NCBI GenBank assembly: GCA_023846275.1
Contig: CM043877.1
Coordinates: forward strand, 9,531,107-9,595,106
DNA from: Vanilla planifolia
Lineage: Eukaryota > Streptophyta > Magnoliopsida > Asparagales > Orchidaceae
DNA: 64,000 bases
Direction: 5' to 3'
This document shows, one piece after another, positions 52,001 through 64,000 of this stretch. The translations under genes and the position numbers were made by a program. The notes under the pieces were generated by a model that did no database searches, had not been told where the DNA came from, and saw only the letters and a program-made list of their open reading frames with translations. How positions within the stretch are numbered: the stretch's first letter is position 1; every line of letters starts with the position of its first letter.

Positions 52001-55000
52001 TAGCCCTAATTAACTATTAATCACTAAGCATATGAACTAATTTTTATACTTAATTTCTCCCAAGTGCAACTAATTATCAATTCATGATAAGAACCGACAC
52101 CCTTAAGGGCTTCTTCAACAAATATTAGTTGTATCAAAGATACAAATGTACTTGATCAATTACATTCATAGAAACTTATGTTCTAACTCCTTGATTAGCA
52201 TATCATTTAATTGACTAATATGGATTTTGATACTACCAAACTAAATGAATTTGTTGGCTAACTCTTTCCCAAGATTCTTTATTATCTAATTTACTTTCTT
52301 CTTCCAACAATTTTTGAATCACCAATGATTCTATCTAATCATTAAAATATTTATTATTATTTTTATAAATAACTCATCAAACATAACATGTATGTTTTTA
52401 TTTTTCTAATTTCCAAATCAAATTAATAAAATTTTTAACTATCTTTTTTTCTATTAAAAAGAAAAATAACTAATATAAATCAAGAAAAATAGTGATCAAT
52501 ATCAAATTTTTTAAAAATCAAATAAATTATCTCCAAACATATAATTTTTATTATTTTTCTTTGAAAACTCTTATGCTTTACTAAGTGAGAGATATAAATT
52601 GATCTCATATTTTTCATTTTTTATAATAATAATATATGTGTTTATTTTTAAAATTTATTAAATTGAAATTATTTTATCTTTCTAATTTTCTAATCAATTC
52701 AATAAAACCCATGATGGCCATATTTTTATTCTTACAAAATTTAACTCTTGTACATTTAGAAAAAAGTCATTGTCAATCACAAATCTAAGTTTTTTTTATC
52801 TAAACTTAAGATTTTTGTGTCCAAAGTAAATTATCTCTAAAAGTTCACTAATTTTTTGATCATTTATGATTTAACTATAAGCTCATAAATTTCTATTTCT
52901 AATAACAAATCATATGATTATTCAATCATATTTTATTATTGACTTACAAATTTGATGTCATCATAAAAAAATTATATGCATTGACTAACAAGTTATAAAT
53001 ACTTAATATTGATTAATACTAAGTCTAAAAAGAATTGATGTTCTAATCTAAGCTAAATAAGCTAAGAACCATGAACATTTTGAAAGTGAGTCACACAAAC
53101 TCACAAAACAAGACTTGTCTTCATAGGTCCTAAAATATAAAGACACAAATTCAACTACTTAAGCTTTAAATTTTAGAACTCAAACGATCTTGGGTTCAAT
53201 TGTGATAGTATGTGATTGATGTGCTTTTACAAATATTATTTTCAAATATATTCTCTAAAAAATTCATTCATATTTATCTTATTTTAAACAAATAGATTTT
53301 TTAATTGGGCAATCATAAGAAATATGTTCATATTTATCACAATAATTGCATATAAAATGAGATTTAACATAAAAATTATGGTTTGCAAACTTGCATTATT
53401 TCTTACCACATTGTTATATGATGAAACATGTTTATGTATAAGTGAAATAAAATAACTTTTATTATCACATGTACATATGAGTATTTTAGTCCATATTTTT
53501 TGTCAAATGAGATGTGAAATTGGAACTTGCATTCATAATATTATTATTTTTATTCATATTAGTAAAGGATAGAACATGTCAAGGCACATATGAATGAGGA
53601 TAAACATAAGAAATAGAAGCATATGAGCATACACTAACAAACTTTTGTTTCAAGTCATTTAACTCTTTTTCTATCAAACCAATATTTACTACTTTTCATT
53701 TAAAATAAAAGTTTCTTCTCCTTTCTTTTTTCTTTTGATTTCTTATTTGTTTCTTATCTTGAGTAGGAAGCACAACCTGTTTGTCATATAAATTGTCTAG
53801 TTCTTGTATAACCTCGAAACAAGTCTTTTGATGACAAATCTTAATTCAAATTTATTGAGACAAAGCAAAATAAAGATAATTCATTCCTTTGGTATTTTTT
53901 GCCTTAGAGTTCTAGATTATTCATCATAATCATTTGAAATAATAAAATGATATTTAAATACTAATCATAAATCAATACTAATATTTAAAATAAAAGTTTT
54001 AAATATATTTTTTCATAAAATAAAATTTTCACCTTCAAACATAGTTGGATTAATGAAGTTTAGCAAAAAAAATTCACCACACACAAGAAATGAAAAAAAT
54101 AGAATCTTCTCTTAGGAAATTCTTTCCTCGATGTAACTCACTCTCATACAACTAGATAAAATTTGTGCTTGGCTAATGCACAAGATGGGGCGAATTATGG
54201 TTTTAAAATTTTTTCTATTTTAAAAAACTTTTATTAAATAAAAATTTAGTGTTACAAAATCATTGATTTAATAATTTTACTAAATAAAAATTTTATTAGT
54301 TTTAAAAATATTTTCTACTTGATAAAGATAATTTTAAAATTGTTTATATATGTTTTTAATTAAATATTATTAAATAAAAAATATCATAAATTATACAATA
54401 ATAAAGAAAATAAAGGTAACAAGATTTTTTGATACTTCAATCTAATCTATGTCTACATCCACCCCTAGTCAATTTTATTAGGATTCTACTAAAAAAAATT
54501 CACTCTACTTCACTACAACACGTAAAGATAACCTTTATAAATCACACCCTTTTCTTATAGTAAATAAGGGTTCACATTCACAATTTTAAATATAAAATCT
54601 TATAATATTAAATCATAATACAAAATAATAATTGATCATAATATTTCATTATTTTCTTGTAAAAACTTATATAATATAAGTCTACTGATTATGATGTTTG
54701 AATATGACTGTATAATTAAAAATTATTGAAACAATCTAAATGACTTAGTTTTGAAGTATTAAATCTAAATAATTTATCAATATGTCATAATGTTATCAAG
54801 AAAAATCAAATCAACAAAGATTTTACATTATTAAGATTTTTTCTTAAAAAAATAAAAAGAAATAAATAATTAATTATAAAGAAGTCACCAATAACATGTG
54901 CAATCGAAGAAAATATTGAAGCATAGAGGAAAAAAGTCGCAACTACAACTCTAGCAAAGGTGTCAAAATCGAATTGTAAATTTTTATTTTACACCTTTTC

Positions 55001-56380
55001 TCAAAATATTAATGTAGCAAGGTTAAATTTATTTAATTTCAACTCCTAAGACTCCTCTATTTATATTAAAAAAATTAGATTAAAATAGAATATTTCTAAT
55101 AACTAGAGGGGTCCTTGAAATAGTCGTTAGCATTTTGATGTTCAAAACAAACACAAACAGCTTTTTAAAATACTGATTACAAGTGAGAACAGCGATCGTC
55201 GTCCGATCTAGGTGGACAAAATAAGGGCCACTCAATCAGAATGTTGAATAAATGGTCCAAATCTAATCCTAATGCCCAAGAGCACTATTCACAAAAGAGG
55301 AGACAATCTCAGTCGTTTGATCAAGTTTTATAAATGGACGATTAGATGAAATGAACTATTAACAAATATAGAGAAGATCTTAGTCATTAGATCATGCTTG
55401 TAAGATGAACGATTAGATGAAATCTACTGTTCACAAAAATGGGCACGATCTGAACCATTCGAATACAAAAAAGAGCAATGGGAAGGCGCTAAGTCGGTCT
55501 AGCTTTGGATACAACAGGTGCCAAAATCTTAGTCACACACGCTCTAACATATTTCATTTTATAAGCATTCCTCTCCTCTTATAATGCAAACTAGTACATG
55601 GGGTTGGCTCCCCCTTGGGTGCTTGGGAATTCAAATGTTGGGCCACTTACGTACTTTATAGGACTACTTGTTACCTAGGATAATGGGTCCAACCCGACCC
55701 ACTTCATTATTTAATATCGCACGAGTCACTCATGACTTGTTACACTTCCAAGCAACTTTGGGTTTGATCAAGACTCAGACCTGACTTGAATCGGTTCACA
55801 TGGTTTCCTTACTTGAACCTCCCTATGCTCAATGTTTAATACTTTGGGCAACTTAGCCCAAAGCCTATTGGTTTGGCCAAGTATTGGATTCTTTGGGAAA
55901 ATTTGTTATTTTTTAAAAACATCTCTTATATATTTATTATTATTATTTATTACTTTTACAAGTATTTTTCTAGATATTAAAAAAATAAAATATTTTTTAA
56001 ACTATTAAACTGATAATATGTAAGATATTAATAGTAATACATGTAAATGAATGATATTATGTAACCTAATTACACCACATATAACCAAATGATAGGATAA
56101 ATAATTAAACTAGTAGATATTTTAGAGATAGACTCTTGATAGCGAGCTACTCCATTAAGAGTTCGATCAACGACTTCTTGATATGCCATTTAAGTCACAG
56201 CTAGAGCATAACCACCAACATAGCTTGACATTTCTTCACTTGTGGATTGTTCCATAAGACATCTGGTCAAAACTCTTCAATTGATTAATCGTGTAAGAGT
56301 TTAAGATGTATTACTTAAAAGATACTTAAAAAAAGTATTAGAGAAATTAGCATAACATTTTTGTTGTTATAAAAAAAATG
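49060..56380 (-). mobile_element. Decayed Ty1/copia (SIRE-like) retrotransposon, right copy
   Basis: Counterpart of 11740-18870, duplicated with the block rather than inserted anew. LTR-like repeats are at about 49060-50800 and 54640-56360. The gag knuckle relic on the minus strand is near 53310-53370. The run TATGCTCCCCCTACA at about 51007-51021 is a polypurine tract on the minus strand, placed between the interior and the left (3') LTR as expected. All coding is broken. Confidence 0.6.
49574..49737. repeat. 82-bp tandem duplication in copia LTR
   Basis: Two adjacent units (49574-49655 and 49656-49737), each running from AGCATTTC to GTCGTCTAATCTT, differ at very few positions. The left copy (near 12270-12350) has one unit, so the tandem arose after the large duplication. 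Confidence 0.9.
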
Positions 56381-59300
56381 GTGTCATGACTAAGAGTACA
56401 ATAGTATTAATTATTTTATTTTATTTATCAACTATATTATTATCACTTTTTATTATTTTATTATATTTAGCTAATAATTTTCTTATAGAGTATATCATAC
56501 TCATTTTTTATACTATAGATTAAGATATTGACACTTATTAACTTGAGGATTCTTAGATGATAGTTAAGACCTTATAATAATAGTAAGATATATTTATAAG
56601 TGCAAAAGAGAGAGAGAGATAAAGAGATTTTATATATATGATGATAATCTATATTTTATTATATATGTTATATTAGTATTTATTTTTTAGCTTTTCATAT
56701 TGTATGATAACTAGATTGTGTGTGATGTTATTTTCTTTTGTTGTATCAAACTTGATGTTTTCAAATTAACATGATTTTATTGTCACATTTACTCATTTTA
56801 TTTAGTTAGTGTCCTTAGTTTTTTGTTATTATCTCTAATTTATCTAATAAATTATATTTTTAATATATCTTTATTGGGTGCTATTGGTTTATGCTAAGTG
56901 GGATGTAACATCCAAACACTTGAAATCATTTTTTAATGGCTCTCTGAAAAATTCTAGATTCTGATCAAATTAATCATTATACACAGACGTAAACTAAATA
57001 TTTTCTATATTAAAGATAACATATCGTACGTTAGAGTTCAAATGTACAAGATGTATTAAATGTAAAATATTAATATACAATATGCTATCAATGAGTTCAA
57101 CCTCTCTTCTCTATTAATTAAACCTAAATAAACTAAACCTACATCTTACTATTAAAATACAATATACAATCACCGGGTTTCAAGTTTTACCATTAACACA
57201 TTTTCTACCCCCTACTTATCTCAATTAAATAAACTATAGTATATGTTAATATTAAAATGTCATATGCTAAATTTTGTTTTTAGATTTTCACTCAATGTGT
57301 TGTTCACTCGCTTTCATACTAAATAAGTAAAACTAAAAGAATTATATATTAGTATTAACGTACTATAAATTATATTTATTTTTAAATATTTATAAAGCAA
57401 TGTATTTAAAATAATAAGTATATCATCTATGACTAAATCAGTCAACACAATAAATAGTTTATTGGCCCATATAATAAAGATTCTCATTATTTATTATCAG
57501 TGACATAATGTTAAGATAAAATTAAATATAGTCATTAAACTAATAGGTCAACATTGTATTTAACTTATAATATGCTATATAAATTCTTAGGTAATAATTT
57601 TTTTAAAAAAAAACATAATGTTGCTTTATGTGATGGCAAACTTTGTCAAATGGATCTCTCTTATAGTTGAACTTTCAAATCTTACGACTCTAACTATAGC
57701 CACTCCATACAAGTATATGGTGTCTTAGTAATGAACTTTGCTATTAAGATTAAATCAATAATAAATTTAATTTGAGTCTACTCTTTGCATTTATCAGCCA
57801 TTTTTGGACATACAGTATGTTAACATAGCTTGGTCGACCCAATTCATTAAATCAATTTCAAAACAATCGTGATACATGATTCTTAAATCAAATCAAAATT
57901 AAATCATCATGCCCACTTAATATTTTGATATATATTTATGTGATATATTATTTTCACTTGTAATTGTTAATATTAAAAAAAGATTGAGCTTTTAATACAA
58001 TGTAATAAGTAAATTACTTAAACATGTAAATCAATATAAGTTTTATGTCATATCACATATTTGATAAATATCATGATAAGAAATAAATAAAAAAATAAAA
58101 AAATATCAAGATACATACACATATGAAGTAAGAATATTATATAAAATTTTTTTTCTATTTCAATTTCTATATATAGATCTATTAACTTCTTTTTAATTTA
58201 ATATGGTTTAGAATTTTCATCACTAGGTTGTGATGATATGTAAATTTTTGAAAATTAGGCTTCTATCCTTCATAAACCTTTCTCTCCTAGATTGTACTTT
58301 ACTTGCGTCCTCTTTATACCTTTTCTGCTTCAAATTACACCATTTATAATTTTTTATGCATATCCAAAATTTTAGTAGACTCAATCCCTCTTTTATAATG
58401 ATGATCCTAACCCATTTTCATAACTTTTTTTACAATTATTTATTCCCCTTTTCATCCTTTTTGAGGATTAATTTTTATGTCTATAATCATTTTTAACTCT
58501 ATAAAAAAAATCCTATCCAACATTCTAACTGATATATTATTATGAATATTACATATTAACATGCAACATTCTAATAAGAAAGCTAAATAAATATTCAACA
58601 TGAGTATATTAGTGTTATCCGTTTATTACATTGAACATGAATTTTACATTCACAGCATAGCATCACAAATCACCAAGATGAAATTTTTATAGATTTATCG
58701 ATTATACCTCGTAAGGTTCCTAATTTATAAGCATCAAATATCAAATAAATGTACCACAAAAATTCTAAATACTTTGAAATTACTTATAAAAATTCAATTT
58801 ATCACAAATGGAGTGCAACAATTCTTCCTCAAAATTCTTTGATCAACCTAAAAATCATAATTTTTTAATCAAAGAACATGCTAAATCAAAATTTTTAAAA
58901 TAATTATTAAATTATTATCCCCATTTGTTAGATGTTCCAATTTCTCTTCAACTAAAGCCTTAAAATTCTTGAATTTTTTGAAAACTTTTGTTTTGAGTTT
59001 TAAAAGATAAACCTAAATAATGCAACTATGATTTTCTAAATAAGCTTTAGAATCTTCTTTTTATTTTCTCTAAATCTTTTCTTTTTAGTCAAATTAACAC
59101 ATCAACTATCAACAAAATCTCATAACTCTTGAGATTCGAATAGCTCTCTTCTTTTTATGTTTTAAAACTCATACTTCTTATCATTAAAGTTGATAATCAA
59201 AGACTGAGTAGAGGTGTACTTGATATTATACTAATTTTCTACGCAACAAATACTCCTTCAAATGATCATAAGAATTACAAAATGGGATGATTTTATTTTA

Positions 59301-60620
59301 GTAAGTAGCTTTCATAGGACAATTTGAAGAGATTTTCAAAGAAAAGGCTAAAAAGATAAAGAGAAGAAGATAAAAACTTTCCTTTTGTACTTCAATAGAA
59401 AAGCTATACAATTTTACTTTAAAAAAATTACATTATATGTTTTTTGACAACTCACACGCTTTTTAAGCAATCACAAAGAAACTTAACTATTATGTTTTGG
59501 AGGAAATAAAATCATAACTAATTAAATAAAATGAATAAATTATTTTAAAAAGAATTGCTTTTGAATCATTTTCAATAGTGTTTTCCTTTTTATTATACTA
59601 CTCATATTTTAGATTGATATTGCTTCAATCACTTATTAATTTAATTTTATTAGTTTGAGCATGTATTTTAGTGTGCTTTTAAGAGTAAATGTATCTTTTG
59701 TAATTGTCCACTTTATGAACTTTTCAACACTATTATGGACCTATGATGTCCCATGTGTTTCTTTTGTTTCAAGTAATTCCATAAAGAGCTTACATAGTTC
59801 TAATTCTACTATAGAATTTAAAGCTAAAACTAAGATTGTTTTGAGGGCATGTATTGAAGAGAATAGTTGGTAGTTAGCTGACATTCTTTTATTCTCTTCA
59901 TGTGCTTCCTTAATATATATTTTTATTATCATTAAATTTTTATTAATTTTTTGAAGTGTCGGGAAGTAGAGAGTACAACTTTTACCAAATTCAAGAACAA
60001 AGATTAAAAATTAGAGAAAACCTCACTTTAACGTTTGGAACTGCATTAGTGTAAAATTCTAGTGGGCTTTCTAAGAAACATTGAGGAGAAAGAGAAAGAA
60101 CAATCTATGATTGAGTCCTTCCTTCATTAGGTCAAATTAGATTTATGATGTCTTATCATTTGGTTCAATTTTGATGTTATAAAATCATAGAAGTTCATTT
60201 ATGATTGTGAATATTTGTCTTATATTAGTTGCAGATTGTTCTTTTAAATTTTTCATTTAGCATGGTTACATATTTCAGTCTTTAACCATGATGTTTTGAA
60301 ATATGATGTTTTGAAATATGGTTACATATCTACTAGTATCCTTGTAAACTAAGGTGTTAATAGAGCTAAGTATTTAAGATTTGGAAGAGCTTTTGAAGTG
60401 CCAACATATATTTTTTAGGTCAACTTGTTCTATCATGGTATCTCTTTTCTTCTATTGATGTCATTCTACTTGGCTATTAATGTACTTTGTTTAGAAAGTT
60501 CACTCCAAGTTGAAAAGAACAATTAATTAATTGCATTCATTCATTCTTCATAAAAAATGTCATTATTAAAACATGAGTACATATTTTGATCCTTGCAATT
60601 TATTTTTGATATTTCAATAA
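56381..60620. other. AT-rich intergenic DNA, right copy
   Basis: Matches 18890-23091. The part from 58930 to 59900 is noticeably more alike between copies than the rest. A GA-rich run lies near 56607. No gene family was recognised. Confidence 0.55.
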
Positions 60621-60768
60621 GCCAATATATGTCATGCCTACCTACGTCTTAAAAAATGGTGGTCTAAAAGATAAAAACACCATTCTTTTATGTTCAACAA
60701 TATTACTAAAAATTTAGACAATTTCAAACAAGGATTATAATCAATCGTTAATTTTTGCAAAATAATTC
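60621..60768 (+). pseudogene. Legumain exon-2 relic, right copy
   Basis: Counterpart of 23092-23240, aligned to exon 2 of the intact gene: ATGTCATGCCTACC...AAAAATGGTGGTCTAAAAGA and then a TTTTATGTTCAACAATATT version of the YDDI region. The acceptor is AA instead of AG and the frame is lost. Confidence 0.82.
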
Positions 60769-60918
60769 TAAATCATCTCTAATTTTTTATTGACAATCCA
60801 ATAGCCTCCTTCCCCATCTTATAGGTTCTAATTTAATCTATTTGCATCCTTGTATGTTCACATGTCTTTAGTTTCTCTTAAATTGGCAAATTAGTTAATT
60901 CAATATATTTGAAGATAC

Positions 60919-61088
60919 CAACACTGTGAATCTCTATAAAAAATATGGCTTGAAAAAGATGCATTCTTCTTGCTAACATTTGTAATACCCACAACAAAGA
61001 AGAGACCATAGCTAAGGTGTCTACTGAAGTGTGTAACCATGTTCCTTCGAATATTTGGAGTTCACTCGAAGGAGGCTTCAATGCTTGA
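60919..61088 (+). pseudogene. Legumain exon-9 relic
   Basis: Aligns with exon 9 of the intact gene from the [13 protein letters not shown] region to the stop: ATGGCTTGAAAAAGATGC, GAAGAGACCATAGC, then ATTTGGAGTTCACTCGAAGG and GGCTTCAATGCTTGA. Two small frame breaks precede a readable [18 protein letters not shown] end. It lies only about 150 bp after the exon-2 relic, so exons 3-8 were lost by deletion. The left copy lacks this piece because the duplication breakpoint falls just before it. Confidence 0.87.
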
Positions 61089-62774
61089 GATGGGCTCAAT
61101 CTTGTCAATATTGTCTATATAATAATCGTGCATCTTGTACTATCACTATCATTCTTTTTTGCAAACTTATCTGTCATTGTGCATTTCCCATTGCATTATT
61201 TTCATGCATCTTGTGCAACATTGTTATGTGTTATCCTTGTTAGAGTATGATTGCATCGTTTATTTTCTTATATATTTTTTGTTCTAAAAGAAATTTAAGC
61301 TAATCAGTTATCACCTTGATTCATTTATAAGTACAAATCATAATTGAGATTTTTACAAAGAAACATCCCCATTTGTAATTTTTTAGTTGAAAATATAATT
61401 TGATTTCAAAAGTTTTTGAGGTAATTGATTAAATTATTAAAAACAAAAAGCCTAATTAGTCATGTCAAATTAAAATTAATCATTTTATAAGTTTGTGATT
61501 AAAAAACCACTAAATCAAGACTAGAGTTTCAAAAAAAAAAATCCAAACTAAAGTTAGAAACATAAAACTACAATAGCAAATTTTGACTTACAAATATATT
61601 AAGCACAATATTACAAATTTTAAGAAAAAATTGGCTTAAATTAGGTCAAAGCGTGGGTTGGGACATTAGGTGTTTACCAAGTCATAAAAGATCGATCCAA
61701 TCCATGCTTTAATACAACCACTTTGCATGTAGGAGGCAAATGAAAAAGAAGTATTAAAAATTGGTTTGAACTAGCACACAGTTTGTTGACCGATTTAAAT
61801 GAAGGAGAGAGAAAAAGGTATTAAAATAAATTAAATATTAAAAATATATAAAATAGAAAATAAATTGAAAAATAATTAAATAAATATAAAAAATAAACAT
61901 AAAATGAGTGAAAAAATATAATATAATAAAAATTATAAAAATATAAAAATTGTCAAAAATGGGAAAAATAAGTTAAAAAATTAAAAAAAACATTTGTAAA
62001 AGCTTATGGATGTAATTCTTAATAATTTAGTATAATAATTGGCATAAGGTTTTAGTATTGTTAAATAGAAAAATATACAACATGTAACAATAAAGGAATT
62101 AACCAAACATATATTTTATTATAAAAAATCAATGGATGCCACATGCTAAGAGAGATACTCTATCATCAAATTAAAATAGATAAATATGTAACTTGTACCA
62201 TAACTCAATAGTATTTATTTGCATTTTCTTGTATGATCTCTTATAGATTGCATTGCATTTTATGAGCTGAAAGAATTGTAACTTTTATGCTATATAGTTT
62301 TTCACTTATTCCATGACTTTATTTGTTATATAACTTTTCATATAACATAACATGATATAGAATAATTAAAAATAGAATGAAACATAAACAATAATTAATA
62401 TAGAATACAATATTTATTGTTTTTGAAAATGATATCAAGACTAACATATCTATTTCATACATTTTGATTGGTATATTTATTTCACATATAATATTATATA
62501 ACAAAAATAGAAATGAAAAGTGGATTCACATTGACATTATACTTAAATTAGGCACAGTGTGTTGAATCATTATTTTTTCAATGGCTTTATCCATAAAATC
62601 AGAATTCAAAATTAATTTTCTTTATCTTTATCCCAATATAAAGGTGATTGATACTTCTTTTGATATAAGATCTACAAGTTGTCATATCATTGCTAGATTA
62701 ATAATTATTATTATAAGTAAATTGTAATACTAATAAATAACTTTTCTAAGTACCTCCAAAATCAAATACACACA
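61089..62774. other. Low-complexity AT-rich DNA
   Basis: No gene was recognised. 61800-62000 is almost pure A/T with AAATATAAAAAT-like runs. Nothing in it matches the left part of the window. The few short ORFs look random. Confidence 0.5.
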
Positions 62775-63290
62775 TTTATAATAGATCTTCTAATTCGTTT
62801 ATAGTTCTTTCCATCTACCTATCAATTTGATGATGAAATGCAATACTAAATTGCAATTGAGTGTCAAAAAATTGATGAACAAATCTCAAAAATGTAATGT
62901 GAATTTTTGGCCTTGATCAAAGATAATTACTTTTGGTATATCATATGGTTTCACTATCTATTCTAAATAAATTTTTGCCAACCTTTCTATTATATAAGAT
63001 TTCTTTATTGATAGAAAATTAGTCAATTTAGTTAATATGTCAACTATCACCCATATATAATCATATCTATATAGCAATTTAGGTAATATAATAATAAAAT
63101 CTAAAATAATCTCATCCCATTTTCACTTTGGAATGTTAATATATTTAATTGATTAGCTAAAATTGAATATGATAAAAGCTTATTTAGATGTTCCACATTG
63201 ATTGATTTTAATGTAATTGATGCTTGAGCCTATTTTATATTTCAAATATGACTTTTCTTGTATGCAAAAAATAGATGGAATTTCTAAGTA
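62775..63290 (-). pseudogene. Gypsy integrase relic
   Basis: On the minus strand, reading from about 63130 leftward: KWDEIILDFIIILPKL, then YDYIWVIVDILTKLTNF, AKIYLE*IVKPYDIPKVI, FDQGQKF, and QLQFSIAFHHQIDR*MERT. These are the landmarks of the Ty3/gypsy integrase core (WVIVDRLTK, SDRDPRF, AFHPQTDGQSERT), with the D-D-E residues still visible. Weak zinc-binding HHCC-like sequence precedes it to about 63290. Several stops make it non-functional. No LTR was found in the window. Confidence 0.88.
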
Positions 63291-64000
63291 TAATGGCATG
63301 ACCAACTTAGACCTTCATATGGGAAATACACATAAAACACTAATCCCTAAATTAATATCATAAATGAACACAATCAAGAGGAACTACTCAAATGAGGTTG
63401 ATGGTAAAATTTATCTTTAAATCATATAATAAACCATAAACATACTGAGGAGATATAAACAATACATAATCCTAACCATGCAACAAACTAGTTATAAAGT
63501 ACAGACACATCTCATATAAAATCTCATAAAAATTAGTAAAATATAAATATAACTCATAACTGTAAGTTAGTAAACTCATCATCTCTCTTATATGATAAAA
63601 CTCTTGTCAAATTATATCATCTCAAATATCATTCTGATCCTTGTCTTGACATATATATATATATATATATATATATAAGTCTCATAACCTGTGATATAAG
63701 TAAGGAATAAGCATCCAAGAGCTTAATAAATAAATTATTGGTTATGACATGAGTTTTTGTTAAGATTTTTAACACCTAAGAGATAGTCAGCATGCACTAG
63801 CACTTCTAGATAATCGATGTGTCTATTTTTCATATAGAAAATCAATAAATAGTCTAAAATTATATTTTTTATGCTCAAAATACATGCTTGGGATATAAAA
63901 AAACTAAAAATAGCACTTTATGCCCATTCCTGTCATCTCCACCAACCACTATTGACTATGCCAATTGTCATTGACCTACCCTAACCCGATAATGGGCTAT
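63291..64000. other. Right-edge AT-rich DNA
   Basis: Possibly more of the same gypsy element, but no landmark was recognised. It holds a (TA)n microsatellite at 63651-63677. Confidence 0.4.
63651..63677. repeat. (AT)n microsatellite
   Basis: Thirteen AT units without interruption. Confidence 0.95.

Larger units (their letters stand above)
37265..60920. repeat. Right copy of the segmental duplication
   Basis: Collinear with 1-23404. The left boundary is only the place where the left copy leaves the window; true similarity may reach further left through the legumain gene. The right edge is sharp: after TTTGAAGATACCA at 60920 this copy continues into a legumain exon-9 relic while the left copy becomes unrelated. 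It is about 250 bp longer than the left copy because of indels, including an extra segment near 41045-41265. Confidence 0.93.

Overview
The window is nuclear DNA from a flowering plant, probably a eudicot. It is very AT-rich. Genes are split into short exons by small AT-rich introns, and the rest is mostly decayed LTR retrotransposons and microsatellites. No tRNA, rRNA, CRISPR or prokaryotic-type operon was recognised.

Two intact genes and one gene cut by the window edge can be read exon by exon. (1) A complete nine-exon legumain / vacuolar processing enzyme (VPE) gene, 35306-38555, encodes 477 aa and keeps the catalytic His and Cys. (2) A complete six-exon NIP-type aquaporin, 26309-27613, encodes 286 aa with two NPA motifs; its first intron appears to be of the rare GC-AG class. 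(3) Exons 6-9 of a second, apparently intact legumain gene lie at 354-1294, with exons 1-5 beyond the left edge.

The large-scale structure is a direct segmental duplication. Bases 1-23404 are repeated at about 37265-60920, roughly 37.3 kb apart. Each copy holds, in order: a legumain gene; an AT-rich spacer with a (TA)n tract; a legumain pseudogene made of part of exon 5 plus exons 6-9; a second spacer paralogous to the first; a badly decayed minus-strand Ty1/copia element with long diverged LTRs; unrecognised AT-rich DNA; and a legumain exon-2 relic. In the right copy an exon-9 relic follows. The locus therefore grew in steps: first a local legumain array, then pseudogenisation and copia insertion, then duplication of the whole block.

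The unique interval between the copies (23405 to about 35 kb) holds the aquaporin and several nested retroelements. A copia 3' end (minus strand) is split by a probable solo LTR. A copia gag relic is on the plus strand. A gypsy gag/protease relic is interrupted by a young, structurally complete non-autonomous LTR element at 30351-32378, with 309-bp LTRs, a 5-bp target duplication, a primer-binding site, a polypurine tract and a 315-codon ORF. The right end, from about 61.1 kb on, holds low-complexity DNA and a gypsy integrase relic on the minus strand.

Nothing here proves a new biological system. The strongest leads are the expanding legumain array (an unusual Ser at the ligase/protease gatekeeper position, fast-changing exon 7, and a conversion-like 628-bp identical tract), the intact non-autonomous LTR element with its unrecognised ORF, and the GC-AG aquaporin intron. 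All identity figures are counts made by eye.
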